Source: DATKMS01 sp041497995
Lineage (GTDB): Bacteria > Desulfobacterota > Binatia > HRBIN30
Assembly (NCBI GenBank): GCA_041497995.1
Contig: JBGQHM010000320.1
Coordinates: 1-7,766 of the forward strand
Direction of reading: 5' to 3'
Length of the DNA: 7,766 nt
Part shown: positions 7,114 through 7,766 of the stretch, piece after piece
Numbering within the stretch: position 1 is the stretch's first letter
How the letters are laid out: every line of letters starts with the position of its first letter
The notes under the pieces: generated by a model
What the model was told of the DNA's origin: nothing
Databases searched by the model: none
The model's input: only the letters and a program-made list of their open reading frames with translations
Translations under genes and position numbers: made by a program

Positions 7114-7428
7114 GAACCGGGTCAGGTCTTCGATCAACCGCAGCGTGGCTTCGGAGAACGGCTCGCGCTCCAGGTCGCCGCGCAGCCGCGCGGCGAGCGC
7201 CCGTGCATCGGGGCGCAGGCCGATCTGCTCGCCGCTGTGCGGTTCGGCACCCAGTAGCAGGCGGAAGTTGCCGAGTGCGTCCAAGCCTTCCCGCAGCATG
7301 CCGAACGCCGCAACAGTAAAGTAGGCCGTCGCGATGTCGAGTGACTTGCTGGAATGACCCGCGAGCAGATCGCGCAATACATCGGCCAGGCGATACGTCT
7401 GGTTGTCGATGACGTAGGGGATCTTCAT
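7114..7428 (-). pseudogene. Fragment 1: N-terminal half of the PLD-like domain
   Basis: The first 105 residues begin MKIPYVIDNQTYRLADVL at ATG 7428 and include SLDIATAYFTVAAFGML, the strand-helix pattern typical of the start of PLD-like helicase fusions. They run to LIEDLTRF. After that the frame reads SCRAPVPGRL and loses sense, while the continuation (VAVRLYQEGFLHAK) appears in the next frame. An alternative in-frame start at 7476 would add 16 residues that look unconserved (cysteine- and alanine-rich), so 7428 is preferred. On its own this piece lacks the catalytic His-Lys and would not be active. Confidence 0.75.
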
Positions 7429-7537
7429 CGCAGCAGCTCTTCGGCAGCACGCGTGAACGCCAGAGCCAGTCGGCATACCGACGCGGCCCTATTCGCGTAT
7501 CCATGCGGCCGGTGGAGTATGCCGGTAGAGGTTTGGC

Positions 7538-7766
7538 ATGCGCAAGGGCGGTGAGGCCTACACGAAGCTGCGGGACGAGCCGTCCGCTCTCCGGAAATAT
7601 GCGATGCACACCGGAGCATCTCGTTCGGGGCGCTCCGGCCGCCTCGTTGCACAACGCGAGCACTCATCAGTCAACATGACTCGATGTGCGATTACGTTTC
7701 TTTCATATATCCGTGATAGGTATATCATTTCATATAGGTTCTGGTTCACTCGTGAACAAGAAGACG
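7538..7766 (+). CDS. Possible ORF, open to the window end (unrecognised)
   Basis: From ATG 7538 this frame stays open for 76 codons and leaves the window without a stop. AGAGG (7527-7531) lies six bases before the ATG, a good ribosome-binding position. The first part (MRKGGEAYTKLRDEPSALRK) looks plausibly protein-like. The last part passes through the AT-rich island and is rich in Tyr, Ile and Phe, more like translated non-coding DNA. It is not recognised and may be chance or a gene remnant. Confidence 0.18.
   Translation, partial: MRKGGEAYTKLRDEPSALRKYAMHTGASRSGRSGRLVAQREHSSVNMTRCAITFLSYIRDRYIISYRFWFTREQED
7691..7750. promoter_or_regulatory. AT-rich promoter/operator-like island
   Basis: This 60-base stretch has 19 G/C bases in a GC-rich window. 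It contains the inverted repeat TGATA-GGTA-TATCA (7714-7727), flanked by two exact copies of TTTCATATA (7701-7709 and 7728-7736). TATATC (7721-7726) matches the -10 consensus at four of six positions on the + strand, with a poor -35 (TTTCTT, 7698-7703) 17 bases earlier. A repressor-bound promoter for a gene starting near or beyond the right edge (for example at GTG 7752) is the likeliest reading. It could also drive the - strand helicase, whose start is about 260 bases away. Confidence 0.35.

Larger units (their letters stand above)
4070..7428 (-). pseudogene. Frameshifted HKD (PLD-like) nuclease-SNF2 helicase fusion
   Basis: On the - strand, three consecutive open stretches in different frames join into one protein of about 1,119 residues, from ATG 7428 to TAG 4070-4072. 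Order: N-terminal PLD-like nuclease domain (about 1-170), linker, SF2 ATPase lobe 1 with SVGLGKT (303-309), DESH (377-380) and LLTATP (415-420), a long helical insertion (about 430-690) containing an acidic stretch, lobe 2 with KVLIFTYY, STDVLSEGQNLQ (about 780-791) and QRAGRIDRIG (about 810-819), and a roughly 300-residue C-terminal region. The DESH box and RAGRIDRIG are SNF2/RapA-like. Fusion of an HKD nuclease to an SNF2 helicase is a known architecture (the PLDc_N_Snf2_like class). The frame is lost near 7113 and again between 6243 and 6199. No other internal stop was seen, so the damage is recent or an assembly artefact. A GAAGAG (7443-7438) lies nine bases before the ATG. An anti-phage or DNA-repair role is inference only. 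Confidence 0.85.
7429..7766. other. Region upstream of the helicase gene with no confident gene
   Basis: About 340 bases hold no convincing coding sequence. Bases 7429-7680 share the GC-rich character of the window, while 7691-7750 are AT-rich (19 G/C in 60). A - strand frame at 7749-7558 (63 codons, beginning MNQNLYEMIYLSRIY) and the + strand frame at 7538 cover the same bases, and neither is recognisable. The region may be leader DNA of the helicase gene, a gene remnant, or a boundary before a gene beginning at the right edge. There GTG 7752 followed by AAC AAG AAG ACG could be a start, although no good ribosome binding site precedes it. Confidence 0.5.

Overview
The window is GC-rich DNA (roughly 60-65 % GC by eye) with tightly packed genes, GTG as well as ATG starts, and purine-rich ribosome binding sites. 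This points to a Gram-negative-type bacterium of high GC content, perhaps a Desulfobacterota/deltaproteobacterial or similar environmental lineage. The lineage is an impression from the protein sequences, not a demonstrated placement. No rRNA, tRNA, CRISPR array or insertion sequence was recognised.

Left part (1-4044, all + strand): the last 22 codons of an unidentified gene; a stand-alone CheY-like receiver protein (123-500); a full-length primosomal helicase PriA (556-2979); two very small overlapping genes for helical proteins (3054-3230 and 3227-3472); and peptide deformylase Def (3502-4044). priA next to def is a classic housekeeping linkage, but the usual third member, fmt, does not follow. 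PriA restarts stalled replication forks, and Def removes the formyl group from new proteins. The two small proteins have no recognised function.

Right part (4045-7428, - strand, converging on def): one very large gene for an HKD/phospholipase-D-like nuclease domain fused to an SNF2-type helicase. It has all the main helicase motifs but is broken by frame changes near position 7113 and between about 6243 and 6199. Repairing these gives one protein of about 1,119 residues. Either it is a recently inactivated accessory gene (this fusion type suits a DNA-processing or defence role) or the assembly has small base-loss errors here. A GC-rich hairpin at 4046-4070 separates it from def and may end transcription for both.

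Right edge (7429-7766): no convincing gene, but a clear AT-rich island (about 7691-7750, 19 G/C in 60 bases). It holds a short palindrome flanked by a 9-bp direct repeat and looks like a promoter/operator. A weak + strand reading frame runs off the end.

No demonstrably new multi-gene system is visible. The best candidates for a second look are the broken nuclease-helicase and the coupled small-protein pair between priA and def.
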